Shown piece after piece: positions 26,583 through 35,879 of a stretch of DNA of 39,311 bases. The notes beneath the pieces were generated by a model. It saw only the letters and a list, made by a program, of their open reading frames with translations, was not told where the DNA came from and made no database searches. A program made the position numbers and the translations under genes. How positions within the stretch are numbered: position 1 is the stretch's first letter; the number at the start of each line of letters is the position of its first letter. Origin of the DNA: an uncultured Planctomycetota bacterium (GTDB lineage: Bacteria > Planctomycetota > Planctomycetia > Gemmatales > HRBIN36); NCBI GenBank assembly GCA_937944855.1, contig CALFAY010000031.1:1-39311 (forward strand). The letters are read 5' to 3'.

Positions 26583-29500
26583 GTGAGCGTTCCCGAGATT
26601 TCGGCACCGGCTCTTGCCAAGGTCCAGGCTGTTCTCAGCTATGTGAATCTGTCAACCGGCCGACCCGATCCGAGGTTCCGAAGACAATTGGCCGACCTGT
26701 ATGCGCTGGTCCAGACCTCCGGAGAAAGCCAGCCGCGTCTTGGACTGCGTAACCTTCTTGGGACGCAATTGGCCCATCTGCGACAAACCGGTTCGCCTGT
26801 TTTTGCCGATTGTACTCAGGCGGAAGCGGTCCTCCGGCTGGCTTTTGAGGTTTTTCCGTCAGCTTATCGTCGCCACCATGCCGACCTGTTGTTCCACTGG
26901 AGCGACGAAGACTTGTTCCCGCCTTTCTTCCTGGCCCGCATTTGCGAGGCAGTTTTGCGTCAGGAAGGCCCGTGGCATGAGACAGACCGCATCGTCTCTC
27001 ATGCTCTGAGCGAGTTGAATGATTTCGTTGGGTATCGGCCAATTCCCGTACTGGAAACCCGTTGGACCGGAGAAATCTACGAGGGGGAGAAGGTCTGCCC
27101 GATTCCGCTCTACTTTCGCGGGGCCGGGGTGGCTCCGGGTCGGTTTTCGGACCTGTTGCAGCGTTGCTTGGACATTCTTCAACGCACTGAGCAAAGCCTT
27201 TTGGAAGAAGCAGGTTTCGACCCTGAGGCTTTGGAAGAACTAGCTCTGGATCCGCGGGCCTACGACCATTCGCACCCCGCCAACCGCAGACCGAACCATG
27301 TTTTCGGCGAATGGGACCCGCATCGCCTCAATCGCCACGGCCGTTACTGCCGGTTCGTCGTGCGGGACGTCGTCCTCGATGGCTTGATGAGATATGTCAG
27401 GGATCCTGAAGCGGCAGTGGGGCGAACCGAGGAAGAGGCGCTTGAGGAGGCAGCTACGGTGCTGGCAGGCACGATCCTGATGGCATCGGCCGTCACGGGC
27501 GGCAGCCCCCATGCCTACGAATCTTCGGTGACGCTGGCTACGCTGGTTCCGCGAATCGCCGCCAACCGGGAGGCCTTTTACCGGTCCTGGCAACAACACA
27601 TTTCTGGTACCCACGGAGAACGGCTGCGGACGGAAGCGCAACGCATGCACCAGCCCTTCGCCCGCGTTCGGCAGTATCTGAATCACTTCCTGGCGGTGCA
27701 CCGCTCCGATCAGCTTCAGCGTCGTCATCTGGCCATCATCTTCGCGGGAATGGGCTATCCCGAGGAAAGTCGCCGTTTCGCTCAGGCCATTCCGACAGCA
27801 TCGAATCGCATCCTCTGCGAAATCATCGTCCGACTGACCACGGGACTGAGACATGCCGAGGCTGGCCGCCTGGAAGAAGCCGCTGATGTGCTGGTGGATA
27901 TCGAGGACTTGATCCGGCGAGGCATCCGCTGCGGTGCCTTGGTCGATCCCTGGAACGTACTGGGCTTCGGTGGACAGTTTCCGTTATCGCCGGCGGCGGA
28001 GGATGGTGTTCCGGACGGTCGGATCGAAGATCTGGTGCGCGTAGTTGAACTGGTGTTTAACTTGTATGCACGGATCCTGGGAGATGCCGCCGCCACGGGC
28101 CGACAAGGGCTTCGCCGCGAACTCACGCCGCGCATGCGAGCCCTGGCGGAGTGGTGGGACCAGTTCGGAACCTGTGAAGTCAGCAGCGTTCCGCATGTGC
28201 ATGGCAAGGAAGCCGCCGACTCCGCAGAGCATGTGGGGGCTGCACTGGCCCGGTGGCACGAGCGCGGCGAGGCGACGGCAGACTTGGCCTTCTGGCGTCA
28301 ACACGTCAAGGCGTTCGAGTCGCCGAAGGCCTTCGCCCTGGTAGTCGATGCCCTGTTGGAGCATCACGACCTGCGGGCGGCTCTGGCCCTGATGATGAGC
28401 TGGGTGAGCCAGTCCGCCTTTGTACCGCTGGAAGAGGGCGAGTTTTCCTTCTCGACGCTGGCCTTACGCTGGCTGATGACTGCATTGAAAGCGTGCCAGG
28501 AGAGCACAGCTTCAGCGTCCTCAACTTCCGAAATCATTGAGCTGGTCAGGAAATTCTTTGACTACCTGGAGGCCAACGCCGAGGACCTCTGGAGTGTTCC
28601 TCGCCTCGCCGACCTCCGCGGCGAAGCGATCTCATCTTCCGAAACCGATGACGACTTCGGAGCTGCTTACGAGGAGAAAATCTTTCGAGACTCGGCGGAG
28701 GATGGAATCGAAGGCACGCTGGCGGAGAGCGGGCCGAGGCTTGATGCCGAATTCCCCTTGGAAAGCCAGCACGAGTCACTCGTCCGGCACTTGAGGTTTC
28801 TGGACACGACGGCCCGGCTTTGGCAGATCACGGCACGCTTCGCCTTGCGCCAGCCCGGGGAAATGTCCGTCAGGCTCTGCTGGCTCGATTGGCTCAAGAC
28901 AGCCCGTTGCTTTCGCGACGACCTGCTCGGATTTCTGCGCGATCTCCACGGTCTGGCTATTCCCGCGCCGCTGGGTTCCACCGACTCGATGATCGAGTAC
29001 GACCGAAGAAGGGCGATGAAAGATCAAGTCCTTGATGCGGGCATCGGCACGGCCCTCAATCTGACGCTGGCAGTTCGCGCGCTGCTCGGAGCAGCCAAGC
29101 TCGGCTCGGATTCCGTCGAGACGAGCGGCCGCAAAACGGGTGACTGGGAAGAGCTGGCCGTCGAACTGCATCACGCTCTCCTTCGCGGCGACCGCCCGGC
29201 AATCACGACCCTGCTGCCGCAGTTTGTGCGACAAGTCCGCCATCTGCCCCTGCTCTACGTTCCCCTCGATGCCGGCGGAAAACCGGAACAGATTCTTCAG
29301 GCGAAACTGGTCCAAGTCACCCTGAGGATGCTGGTCGAAGGTCTTCCTCGCCTGGGGCTTCTACGGGAGTCTTTCCATCTGCTCGTTCTGGCTCGGAGTA
29401 TGGAGCAGGTGCAGCCGCCCGCAGGCAAGCGGGTCACGGAATTCGACCGCCTCTTTTTCAGCGGTCTGACCGCCTGTGTCGAAGCACTGATCGATGCCTC

Positions 29501-30503
29501 GAGCGAATGGGCCAATGCCGGCTCCGACGTTGTGTTGGTGAACCTTCTGGAAATCCTCACCCGCCCGTTTGTCCGACTCTGGACGGAACACAGTCAAACC
29601 GTGCGACTCAGCGCGCTGGAATCCGTTGTCGATGATGCGGATTGGGAGGGTTTGAAAGGCTTCATCCGGCAGTACGGCAACGAACTGTTCACGGTGCGGT
29701 TCATGACCTTTGCTAATCTGCGCGGCATCCTGCACCGGGGAGTGAGCAAGTACCTGGATTATCTGAGGGCCGACGACAATCCGCAGGCGCCCTCTCGTCT
29801 GACAGCCGATCTGGACAAGCGCCTTTCTCGGTCGAAGGCCGTCCGTTATCTGGAAATTATCCTTCACGCCATCTCAGAGAGCTACGACATCTACCGCGAT
29901 TACAACACCACCACGCCGCATTCGGACTTCGGGGAAAACCTGCACATTCTGCTGGATTTCCTACGGTTAAGGGCGATGTACGAGCGGCAGGTCTGGCTTT
30001 ATCGGCCCTATGCTCAGTGCCACGAGATTCTGGCTCGGCGGGGGCGATGGACGGCTGCCGTGCTGTGGCAGACGGCGTTCGCGGCTCTGGTGTCCAAACG
30101 GGCCGAGGAGATTCTGCGGGACTTGGCTGAGCTTGAGTCCCAACATGGCATCAAGTTGCGTACCGTTTCGGACCGCCTCGAAGAGCGTTTTACCGCGACT
30201 CTGGCTCAGGATCGCCTCTGCTCTCTCATCGAACCGGCTATGGAAGAGGCCCGTCTGGGCCGACCTGCGACAGCCCTGCCCCGGTTGCTTCAGGAAATCC
30301 AACCGTTCGTCGAGCATCCCGTCGGCGTCGGGCTGGACCTGCCCGTCTGGCTGCGTCGGCTGGAAGCAGAAGTGGTTCGCGTCCGCAATCTGCGCACGGC
30401 AATCCATGCTCTGCTCGAGGAACACGAAAAAGTTCCCCGTCTGCCGCTTTCCCTGCCGGACCTGCAAGACCAACTCCGAAACTGGGATCGCCCGGTCTTC
30501 TGA
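26583..30503 (+). CDS. Large cytoplasmic protein of unknown function
   Basis: This 1306-residue protein has no signal peptide and no membrane segment, so it is probably cytoplasmic. It looks almost entirely helical, rich in Leu, Arg, Glu and Ala, with many short helix pairs that recall solenoid or helical-repeat proteins, but no regular repeat unit stands out. I do not recognise a catalytic motif. Distinct patches are HSHPANRRPNHVFGEWDPHR (about 233-252), an acidic ETDDDFGAAYEEK region (about 688-700) and HTxxHSDFGENLH-like residues near 1110. The start is a GTG with GAGGA upstream at a normal distance. It is flanked by unrelated genes and ends three bases before the convergent fahA stop. Function unknown. 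Confidence 0.8.
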   Translation: MSVPEISAPALAKVQAVLSYVNLSTGRPDPRFRRQLADLYALVQTSGESQPRLGLRNLLGTQLAHLRQTGSPVFADCTQAEAVLRLAFEVFPSAYRRHHADLLFHWSDEDLFPPFFLARICEAVLRQEGPWHETDRIVSHALSELNDFVGYRPIPVLETRWTGEIYEGEKVCPIPLYFRGAGVAPGRFSDLLQRCLDILQRTEQSLLEEAGFDPEALEELALDPRAYDHSHPANRRPNHVFGEWDPHRLNRHGRYCRFVVRDVVLDGLMRYVRDPEAAVGRTEEEALEEAATVLAGTILMASAVTGGSPHAYESSVTLATLVPRIAANREAFYRSWQQHISGTHGERLRTEAQRMHQPFARVRQYLNHFLAVHRSDQLQRRHLAIIFAGMGYPEESRRFAQAIPTASNRILCEIIVRLTTGLRHAEAGRLEEAADVLVDIEDLIRRGIRCGALVDPWNVLGFGGQFPLSPAAEDGVPDGRIEDLVRVVELVFNLYARILGDAAATGRQGLRRELTPRMRALAEWWDQFGTCEVSSVPHVHGKEAADSAEHVGAALARWHERGEATADLAFWRQHVKAFESPKAFALVVDALLEHHDLRAALALMMSWVSQSAFVPLEEGEFSFSTLALRWLMTALKACQESTASASSTSEIIELVRKFFDYLEANAEDLWSVPRLADLRGEAISSSETDDDFGAAYEEKIFRDSAEDGIEGTLAESGPRLDAEFPLESQHESLVRHLRFLDTTARLWQITARFALRQPGEMSVRLCWLDWLKTARCFRDDLLGFLRDLHGLAIPAPLGSTDSMIEYDRRRAMKDQVLDAGIGTALNLTLAVRALLGAAKLGSDSVETSGRKTGDWEELAVELHHALLRGDRPAITTLLPQFVRQVRHLPLLYVPLDAGGKPEQILQAKLVQVTLRMLVEGLPRLGLLRESFHLLVLARSMEQVQPPAGKRVTEFDRLFFSGLTACVEALIDASSEWANAGSDVVLVNLLEILTRPFVRLWTEHSQTVRLSALESVVDDADWEGLKGFIRQYGNELFTVRFMTFANLRGILHRGVSKYLDYLRADDNPQAPSRLTADLDKRLSRSKAVRYLEIILHAISESYDIYRDYNTTTPHSDFGENLHILLDFLRLRAMYERQVWLYRPYAQCHEILARRGRWTAAVLWQTAFAALVSKRAEEILRDLAELESQHGIKLRTVSDRLEERFTATLAQDRLCSLIEPAMEEARLGRPATALPRLLQEIQPFVEHPVGVGLDLPVWLRRLEAEVVRVRNLRTAIHALLEEHEKVPRLPLSLPDLQDQLRNWDRPVF

Positions 30504-30506
30504 AGC

Positions 30507-31787
30507 CTAGCCGAGCGCCGGTAGAACGCTCCCCGTCACGCTCCCGAAGCCCACGCGATAGCCCGATCCCTGACACCACCCCGTCAAAGTGAGCCCGTCG
30601 CCGTCTTCGAGATAAGCGCGGATCGCACCGCTGCGAAGCCGGAGCGGTTTGCCTCCGTTCCAGGTCAACTCCAGCAGACACCCATAGCTTCCGGGATCGG
30701 GTCCGCTCACTGTTCCCGTGGCCAGCAGATCGCCGGTCCTCAGATTGCAGCCGTTGACCGTGTGGTGGGCCACTTGTTGACAGATGTTCCAGTAGAGGTG
30801 TCTTGCGTTAGTGCGACAGATGCGTTCCGGCTCCGGCGACCCAGCCGGTTGCAGCCATGCTTCCAGTTCAATGTTGAATGCCCAGTCCCCGCTGCTGCGC
30901 AGATAGGGCAGCGGCAGCGGATCCTGCGGCGGCCCGGCGACGCGAAACGGTTCCAAGGCCAGCATCGGGACCACCCAGGGCGAGATCGACGTGCAGAAGT
31001 TCTTTCCCAGGAACGGACCCAACGGCATGTATTCCCACTGTTGGATGTCCCGGGCGCTCCAGTCGTTGACCAGGACGCAGCCGAAGACATGATCCGCGGC
31101 CTCGGCGACCGGAATTGGCTTCCCCAGCGGGTTCCCGGGACCAATCAGGAACCCTAGTTCCAATTCGAAATCCAGAGCTTGCGTCGGTCCGAATGTGGGA
31201 TGGGCTGCTGTCGAGCGGTTGCTCTGTCCGACCGGGCGATGGAAGTTAACGCCGCTGATGACGATAGAGCTGGCCCGTCCGTGGTAAGCGATGGGCAGGT
31301 GAAGCCAGTTAGGCATCAACGCCTTGTCAGGTCCGCGAAACATGGAGCCGACATTCGTCGCATGTTCCCGCGAAGCATAAAAATCCGTGTAATCGCCGAT
31401 ATTGACCGGCAGCAGCATTTCCACCTCAGTCAGGGGCACCAGCGCCCGCCGACGCAAGATCGGGTTGTCCCGCAAAGTCGGCTCGTCGTCGCGGAGCAAC
31501 TGGCTAATGGCCGAACGTGCCGCCGACCAGACTTCCCTGCCCGCCGCCATGAAGGGGCCGAGGTCCTCGGCCGTAAAGAGTATGTCCGCTCGATCCACAT
31601 CGTCGAGCAGACCAGCCTCAACCAGACAGCCGAGATCGAGGACAAAATCGCCGATGGCCACGCCGACGTGTCGATCCGACTCGCCCTTCCACCGGAAGAC
31701 TCCGTAGGGCAGGTTCTGGATCGGGAAGTGACACTCCGGCGACACTGGCACAAAAGAACGCAAGGCAGGATCGTTTGTCGGGTGCAT
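30507..31787 (-). CDS. fahA: Fumarylacetoacetase
   Basis: The 426-residue enzyme hydrolyses 4-fumarylacetoacetate to fumarate and acetoacetate, the last step of tyrosine and homogentisate breakdown. Metal and catalytic residues are in place: D132 and H142 in DYTDFYASREHATNVG, E208 and E210 in FELELGF, and D242 in NDWSARDIQQWEY. The length is normal for full-size FAH and not for the short FAH-like isomerases. ATG 31787 comes two bases after the TGA of the unknown upstream gene, so translation is probably coupled; the frame stays open to a TTG at 31799. It is last in a minus-strand unit, aroC, unknown, fahA. No homogentisate dioxygenase or GST-type maleylacetoacetate isomerase is in the window. 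Confidence 0.95.
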   Translation of the reverse strand: MHPTNDPALRSFVPVSPECHFPIQNLPYGVFRWKGESDRHVGVAIGDFVLDLGCLVEAGLLDDVDRADILFTAEDLGPFMAAGREVWSAARSAISQLLRDDEPTLRDNPILRRRALVPLTEVEMLLPVNIGDYTDFYASREHATNVGSMFRGPDKALMPNWLHLPIAYHGRASSIVISGVNFHRPVGQSNRSTAAHPTFGPTQALDFELELGFLIGPGNPLGKPIPVAEAADHVFGCVLVNDWSARDIQQWEYMPLGPFLGKNFCTSISPWVVPMLALEPFRVAGPPQDPLPLPYLRSSGDWAFNIELEAWLQPAGSPEPERICRTNARHLYWNICQQVAHHTVNGCNLRTGDLLATGTVSGPDPGSYGCLLELTWNGGKPLRLRSGAIRAYLEDGDGLTLTGWCQGSGYRVGFGSVTGSVLPALG

Positions 31788-31789
31788 GG

Positions 31790-32656
31790 TCACAACCAAC
31801 CCAGGCTACGAAGGTCGTCGCGCGGCTCGTCGAAGCTGCAACTGCCAATGCTCACGATGCCCCGGCCGACCTTTTCCATGTCAGACAGCGTAAGCGCGTA
31901 TCCCTGCCATCCGCACGTCTCGTCGGAGAAGTGGAAATGCCTTGGCTCTTTGTCCTCCATCAACGTCACGGCAGCGTCGGCAAGCATTCTGCCCAAGCGC
32001 AGCAGCAGATTGGCCAGAAGGACGTTCACAAAACCGTGGTTGTCGGCTCGGATGGTCGGATCAAAGCGGCGGATCGGATGATGCAGTCCGGCGGTCAGTT
32101 TCAAGGGGATTCGCAAGCGATCACAAGCCACCAGGACGCGAATCACTTGGGCCGCTGGCGGAACGGCAGCGGCAGTTAGACCTCCACATCGCAGTTTGAA
32201 CCCAAGCAAGCGACCCGACGCCGCAAGCGGTCCAAGAACCCGCTCTTCCAATGTCTCATCCGGAGGAGCTTCAAAGAAGATCGGCACTTCCGGCGGAACT
32301 ACCGAGGCGATTGTTTTCCACAGGCGTTGGATGCCATCGGCGGGAATGCGCATTTCCAAGGAACGAATCCGCGTCTGTCCGGAATACTCCGCGACGGCCC
32401 GCTTGATTTCCGCCAGCAGGATTTCCTCGTCATGCACAGGTGAAACGACGACGCAAACGGGGAGCGTGTTTTCAAGCAACCTCAGTTCCGACAAGTACGA
32501 CGTAGGACAGACGAAACCGCCGAGCATCCAAGCGTCGGCGGAGCGTCGGTACTCCAGGTAGTTGCGGAGTGCGTCCGCGAGCGGCAACTGGGCGGGAGGA
32601 AACATCCCAGCATAATCGAAAAGCTGGCTTAAGAGCCACCGGAGCGTTGCCTTCAT
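31790..32656 (-). CDS. Unknown protein coupled to fumarylacetoacetase
   Basis: The protein has 288 residues with no signal peptide. I do not recognise its family. Ordered patches stand out: FDYAGMFPPAQLPL (13-26), AWMLGGFVCP (42-51), FKLRCGG (153-159), LKLTAGLHHP (185-194) and HGFVNVLLANLL (207-218). The alternation of short strands and helices, with these Lys/Arg and His patches at strand ends, suggests a TIM-barrel-like enzyme. The start ATG 32656 has AAGGAG about nine bases upstream. It lies 16 bases after aroC and two bases before fahA, so it probably works with one of them. An isomerase or hydrolase step in tyrosine breakdown is one guess, not shown. Confidence 0.8.
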   Translation of the reverse strand: MKATLRWLLSQLFDYAGMFPPAQLPLADALRNYLEYRRSADAWMLGGFVCPTSYLSELRLLENTLPVCVVVSPVHDEEILLAEIKRAVAEYSGQTRIRSLEMRIPADGIQRLWKTIASVVPPEVPIFFEAPPDETLEERVLGPLAASGRLLGFKLRCGGLTAAAVPPAAQVIRVLVACDRLRIPLKLTAGLHHPIRRFDPTIRADNHGFVNVLLANLLLRLGRMLADAAVTLMEDKEPRHFHFSDETCGWQGYALTLSDMEKVGRGIVSIGSCSFDEPRDDLRSLGWL

Positions 32657-32672
32657 GGTCGGATCTGCTCCT

Positions 32673-33764
32673 TTAGATGACGCCTCGTACCGCCCGCCAA
32701 CGCAACCAGTGATCCACGAGGACCAGGGCCATCATGGCCTCGCCCATCGGCACGAAGCGGGGTAGCAGGCAGGGATCATGCCGTCCTCGTGTGACGATGG
32801 TGGTCGGTTGGCCCTGGCGTGTCACGGTTCGCTGTTCCCGCGGCAGACTGCTCGTGGGCTTGACGGCGACGCGGCAGACAATCGGGAGGCCGGAACTGAT
32901 GCCGCCCAACATGCCGCCATGACGATTGGATTCCGTGGAGATCCCGCCGCTCGGGGTGGGAACGAAGGGGTCGTTATTCTGACTGCCCCGTGCGGTTGCG
33001 ACCTCAAAGCCGTTGCCATACTCGAAGCCCATCACGGCCGGGAGCGACATGAGGGCCTTGGCGAGGTCCGCCTTGAGTTTGTCGAACACCGGCTCTCCCA
33101 GCCCAGCAGGCACGCCGGTGGCCACAAGCTCACAGATGCCGCCGATGGAGTCCTGCTCCTTGCGAATCGCTTCGATGAGGGCGATCATGCGGGGGGCGGC
33201 ATGCGGATCGGGACAGCGGACCGGCGTCGTTTCCACTTGTTCCAGTGTGACTTGCGAAGGATCGGGTACGGACGCGCGGATCTCACCGATTTGCTTGACA
33301 TAGCCCACGACGCGGACGCCGATTGTGGACAACAGCTTCTTGGCGACTGCTCCTGCGGCTACCCGGCATACCGACTCTCGGGCACTGGACCGTCCTCCGC
33401 CGCGATAGTCCCGGAAGCCGTATTTTGCATCGAAGGTGAAATCCGCATGCCCCGGTCGGTACTTGTCTTTGATCTCCGAATAGTCCGCGCTGCGGTGGTC
33501 CTCGTTGCGGATAAGGATGCCGATGGGCGTCCCGTCGGTCTTTCCATCGAAGACCCCGGACCAGATTTCGGGAACGTCTTCTTCTTTGCGCTGGGTGGTA
33601 ATCTTCGATTGCCCCGGGCGACGGCGGCGCAGATCGGGAATCAAATCGTCTTCGGAAAGCGGCAGACCCGCCGGGCATCCGTCAATGATGCAAAGATATC
33701 CGGGACCGTGGCTGACTCCCGCCGTGGTGACGCGAAACAATCTGCCGAAGGTGTTGCCCGCCAT
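32673..33764 (-). CDS. aroC: Chorismate synthase
   Basis: The 363-residue enzyme makes chorismate from EPSP, the last step of the shikimate pathway, and needs reduced FMN. Signatures are [18 protein letters not shown] at the start, [26 protein letters not shown] (FMN region) and [18 protein letters not shown] at the end. ATG 33764 is chosen because it starts the conserved MAGNTFG; a TTG at 33776 would add four residues. It is first in the unit aroC, unknown, fahA, and divergent from threonine aldolase over 82 bases with a symmetric -10-like palindrome. Its place with a breakdown gene is unusual. Confidence 0.97.
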   Translation of the reverse strand: MAGNTFGRLFRVTTAGVSHGPGYLCIIDGCPAGLPLSEDDLIPDLRRRRPGQSKITTQRKEEDVPEIWSGVFDGKTDGTPIGILIRNEDHRSADYSEIKDKYRPGHADFTFDAKYGFRDYRGGGRSSARESVCRVAAGAVAKKLLSTIGVRVVGYVKQIGEIRASVPDPSQVTLEQVETTPVRCPDPHAAPRMIALIEAIRKEQDSIGGICELVATGVPAGLGEPVFDKLKADLAKALMSLPAVMGFEYGNGFEVATARGSQNNDPFVPTPSGGISTESNRHGGMLGGISSGLPIVCRVAVKPTSSLPREQRTVTRQGQPTTIVTRGRHDPCLLPRFVPMGEAMMALVLVDHWLRWRAVRGVI

Positions 33765-33792
33765 CGCCGTTCCCAAGCCGTGGCTCTGTTAG

Positions 33793-33802
33793 CATTATAA
33801 TG
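33793..33802. promoter_or_regulatory. Symmetric bidirectional -10 element
   Basis: CATTATAATG is a perfect 10-base palindrome, so TATAATG is read on both strands. On the plus strand TATAAT (33796-33801) lies 45 bases before threonine aldolase; on the minus strand TATAAT (33799 to 33794) lies 29 bases before aroC. One element could therefore drive both genes. No good -35 is seen on either side. Confidence 0.5.
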
Positions 33803-33846
33803 ACGCCTGGTATGCGTTCGACCTGAGAAGAAGGAACCCCTGGCCG

Positions 33847-34974
33847 ATGTCTCACTTCATTGATCTGCGGAGCGACACCGTTACCAAACCCACTCCCGGA
33901 ATGCGGGCGGCGATGGCAGCCGCAGAAGTCGGCGACGACGTCTTTTTCGACGACCCGACCGTCAATCGGCTCCAGGAACGGGTGGCGGAACTCCTGGGCA
34001 AAGAGGCGGCACTGTTTGTCCCCTCGGGCACGATGTCGAATCAGATCTGCCTGCGGGCACAGACCCAGCCCGGAGACGAAATCATCTGCGAAGCGGGGTG
34101 CCACCTCTACAACTACGAGGCGGGCGGGCCGGCGGTCATCAGCGGGTTGATGTGTCGGACCGTGCAGGGTGAGTATGGCATCCTGGACGTGTCTCAACTG
34201 GTCGGCCTGATCCGCCCCGACAACGAACACCAGGTCCGCACCCGCATGGTGTGCCTGGAGAATACCCACAATCGCGGCGGCGGCAGTATCTTTCCCTTGG
34301 AAAAGATCGCTGCGATCTCTGCCTGGGCAAGAGAGAATGGTTTGCTGATGCACCTCGACGGGGCGCGACTGATGAACGCCGTCGTGGCGACCGGGATACC
34401 GGCCAGGACTTGGGCCAGCTACTTCGATTCGGTGTCGATCTGCTTCAGCAAAGGGCTAGGCGCTCCGATTGGGTCGGCCCTGGCGGGCAGCAAGGAAATG
34501 GTGGCCCGGGCACGCCGCATCCGCAAGGTGCTCGGCGGCGGCATGCGGCAGGTCGGCGTGCTTGCTGCGGCGGCCCTGTACGCCCTGGATCATCACGTTG
34601 AACGGCTTCGGGAGGATCACGCGAACGCTCAGATTCTTGCCCGGGCAGTTCAGGACTCGCCCGGCGTCAAGCTGTATCCGCCCAAAATCGAAACCAACAT
34701 TCTGTACATGGTGATCAAGGCCGAGTTGGCAGACTCGACAGTCTCAAAGGCGAATGAGACCAATGGCGTCGGGCTGGTGGCCGGCAGTGCCCCGTCCCAA
34801 GTGCTGGCCTCCTTGTTGAAAAAGCACGGCGTGCTGGTGGTTCCCACCAGCCCTGATGCTGTTCGCATGGTCACGCATCTGGACGTGTCGAAAGCCCAGG
34901 TCGAACGGGCCGCCGAAGTCATTCGCAATGTAACGCGGCAGTTGTTCGGACGAGTTGGAACCTCCGTATCTTGA
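33847..34974 (+). CDS. ltaE: Low-specificity threonine aldolase
   Basis: This 375-residue PLP enzyme splits threonine to glycine and acetaldehyde, and probably related beta-hydroxy amino acids. The start [19 protein letters not shown] is a family hallmark. PLP-lysine is K202 in [12 protein letters not shown], and [10 protein letters not shown] holds the Asp that touches the pyridine nitrogen. ATG 33847 gives the conserved N-terminus. It is divergent from aroC across a symmetric -10-like element. It ends 20 bases before the stop of a convergent TPR gene. The stereospecificity cannot be read from sequence. Confidence 0.94.
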   Translation: MSHFIDLRSDTVTKPTPGMRAAMAAAEVGDDVFFDDPTVNRLQERVAELLGKEAALFVPSGTMSNQICLRAQTQPGDEIICEAGCHLYNYEAGGPAVISGLMCRTVQGEYGILDVSQLVGLIRPDNEHQVRTRMVCLENTHNRGGGSIFPLEKIAAISAWARENGLLMHLDGARLMNAVVATGIPARTWASYFDSVSICFSKGLGAPIGSALAGSKEMVARARRIRKVLGGGMRQVGVLAAAALYALDHHVERLREDHANAQILARAVQDSPGVKLYPPKIETNILYMVIKAELADSTVSKANETNGVGLVAGSAPSQVLASLLKKHGVLVVPTSPDAVRMVTHLDVSKAQVERAAEVIRNVTRQLFGRVGTSVS

Positions 34975-34994
34975 CCGATGCCCGAGTGACCAGA

Positions 34995-35729
34995 TCAAGG
35001 AGGGGTTGCGCTCAACTGAGCTAGCCGCTTGCGGGCTTTGTCCACGCGGCTTTGGTCGGCATCGCGGTTGATCACTTCGCGGTAAAGCTGAATAGCCTTG
35101 CCGCGGTCCTGAAGCACTTTGTCGTACAGTTCCGCAGCCCGGAGGCGGGCATCGGTTTCCGTGTTCGGGTTCCACTGGAAGCAACGCTCATAGTAACTGG
35201 CAGCCCGGCGATACTGCTTGAAGACCCGGCTTTCGTAGATCGTTCCTAACTGATAGGCCGCATCATCAATCTTGTCGCTTTGGGGATAGTCGCTGAGCAA
35301 CTGTTGCAAAAGGATCTCCGCCCGACGGAGATTGTCGTCGGACGTTCCGAGGATGTTCCGACCCTTGTAGGCCATTGCCTTGCGGAATAGCTCGTTGGCC
35401 TCGGGAATGTTGTACTCCGGTTTCAGGTTCGGAGGGGGGACGTCGAGATCGAGGCGATAGGCCCGCTTGGAGATACGGTGGAAGCCCATCATCTCGTCTT
35501 CCACCCACTTCTGCCGTTCCAAGTCGCTGTGCTTGATGTAGTGGGCTCGCAACTCTTCCAGGGCTTCCAGATACTCCTTTCGGGCTTTGATGACCCGCTC
35601 CACCAAGGGCAGATCGTTTGGGGGCGGAGGCGGTTTGCCGATGGGACTGCGATCCTGAGCGGACGCCCCCTCGCCGATCCAGGAACCGATCCCAGCCACG
35701 GTCAGCACCAGCAGCGTCCAGCGGCGCAT
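34995..35729 (-). CDS. Exported TPR protein
   Basis: The protein has 244 residues. A signal peptide is clear (MRRWTLLVLTVAGIGSWIGEGASA, cleavage near residue 24). A proline run (KPPPPPNDLP) follows, then helical TPR-like repeats from about residue 110 to the end, with AEILLQQLLSDYPQSDKIDDAAY and ARLRAAELYDKVL typical of TPR outer-membrane or periplasmic proteins such as YbgF/BamD-like ones. The ATG at 35729 has GGAGGG about eight bases upstream and so is chosen over 35744. It is transcribed in the same direction as PIN/TRAM, 150 bases downstream. The partner is unknown. Confidence 0.85.
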   Translation of the reverse strand: MRRWTLLVLTVAGIGSWIGEGASAQDRSPIGKPPPPPNDLPLVERVIKARKEYLEALEELRAHYIKHSDLERQKWVEDEMMGFHRISKRAYRLDLDVPPPNLKPEYNIPEANELFRKAMAYKGRNILGTSDDNLRRAEILLQQLLSDYPQSDKIDDAAYQLGTIYESRVFKQYRRAASYYERCFQWNPNTETDARLRAAELYDKVLQDRGKAIQLYREVINRDADQSRVDKARKRLAQLSATPP

Positions 35730-35852
35730 GAGCCATCCCTCCATCGGGCATCAAGAAGCTATCCTTGCTATCGCCCGACGGGTCGGCGAGGATTGTGGCG
35801 AGAATCCGGAAAAAAACCTCAAGTTGGAACAACCGGCGGAAGATCCGGCAAA

Positions 35853-35870
35853 GGCAGCAGGATCGCTGCC
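35853..35870 (-). terminator. Possible terminator hairpin after PIN/TRAM
   Basis: GGCAGC and GCTGCC flank a 6-base loop, 9 bases past the PIN/TRAM stop (minus strand). Only TTT follows directly; a run of seven T lies about 35 bases further on (35812-35818). Weak but plausible. Confidence 0.35.
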
Positions 35871-35879
35871 GGGTCCAGC

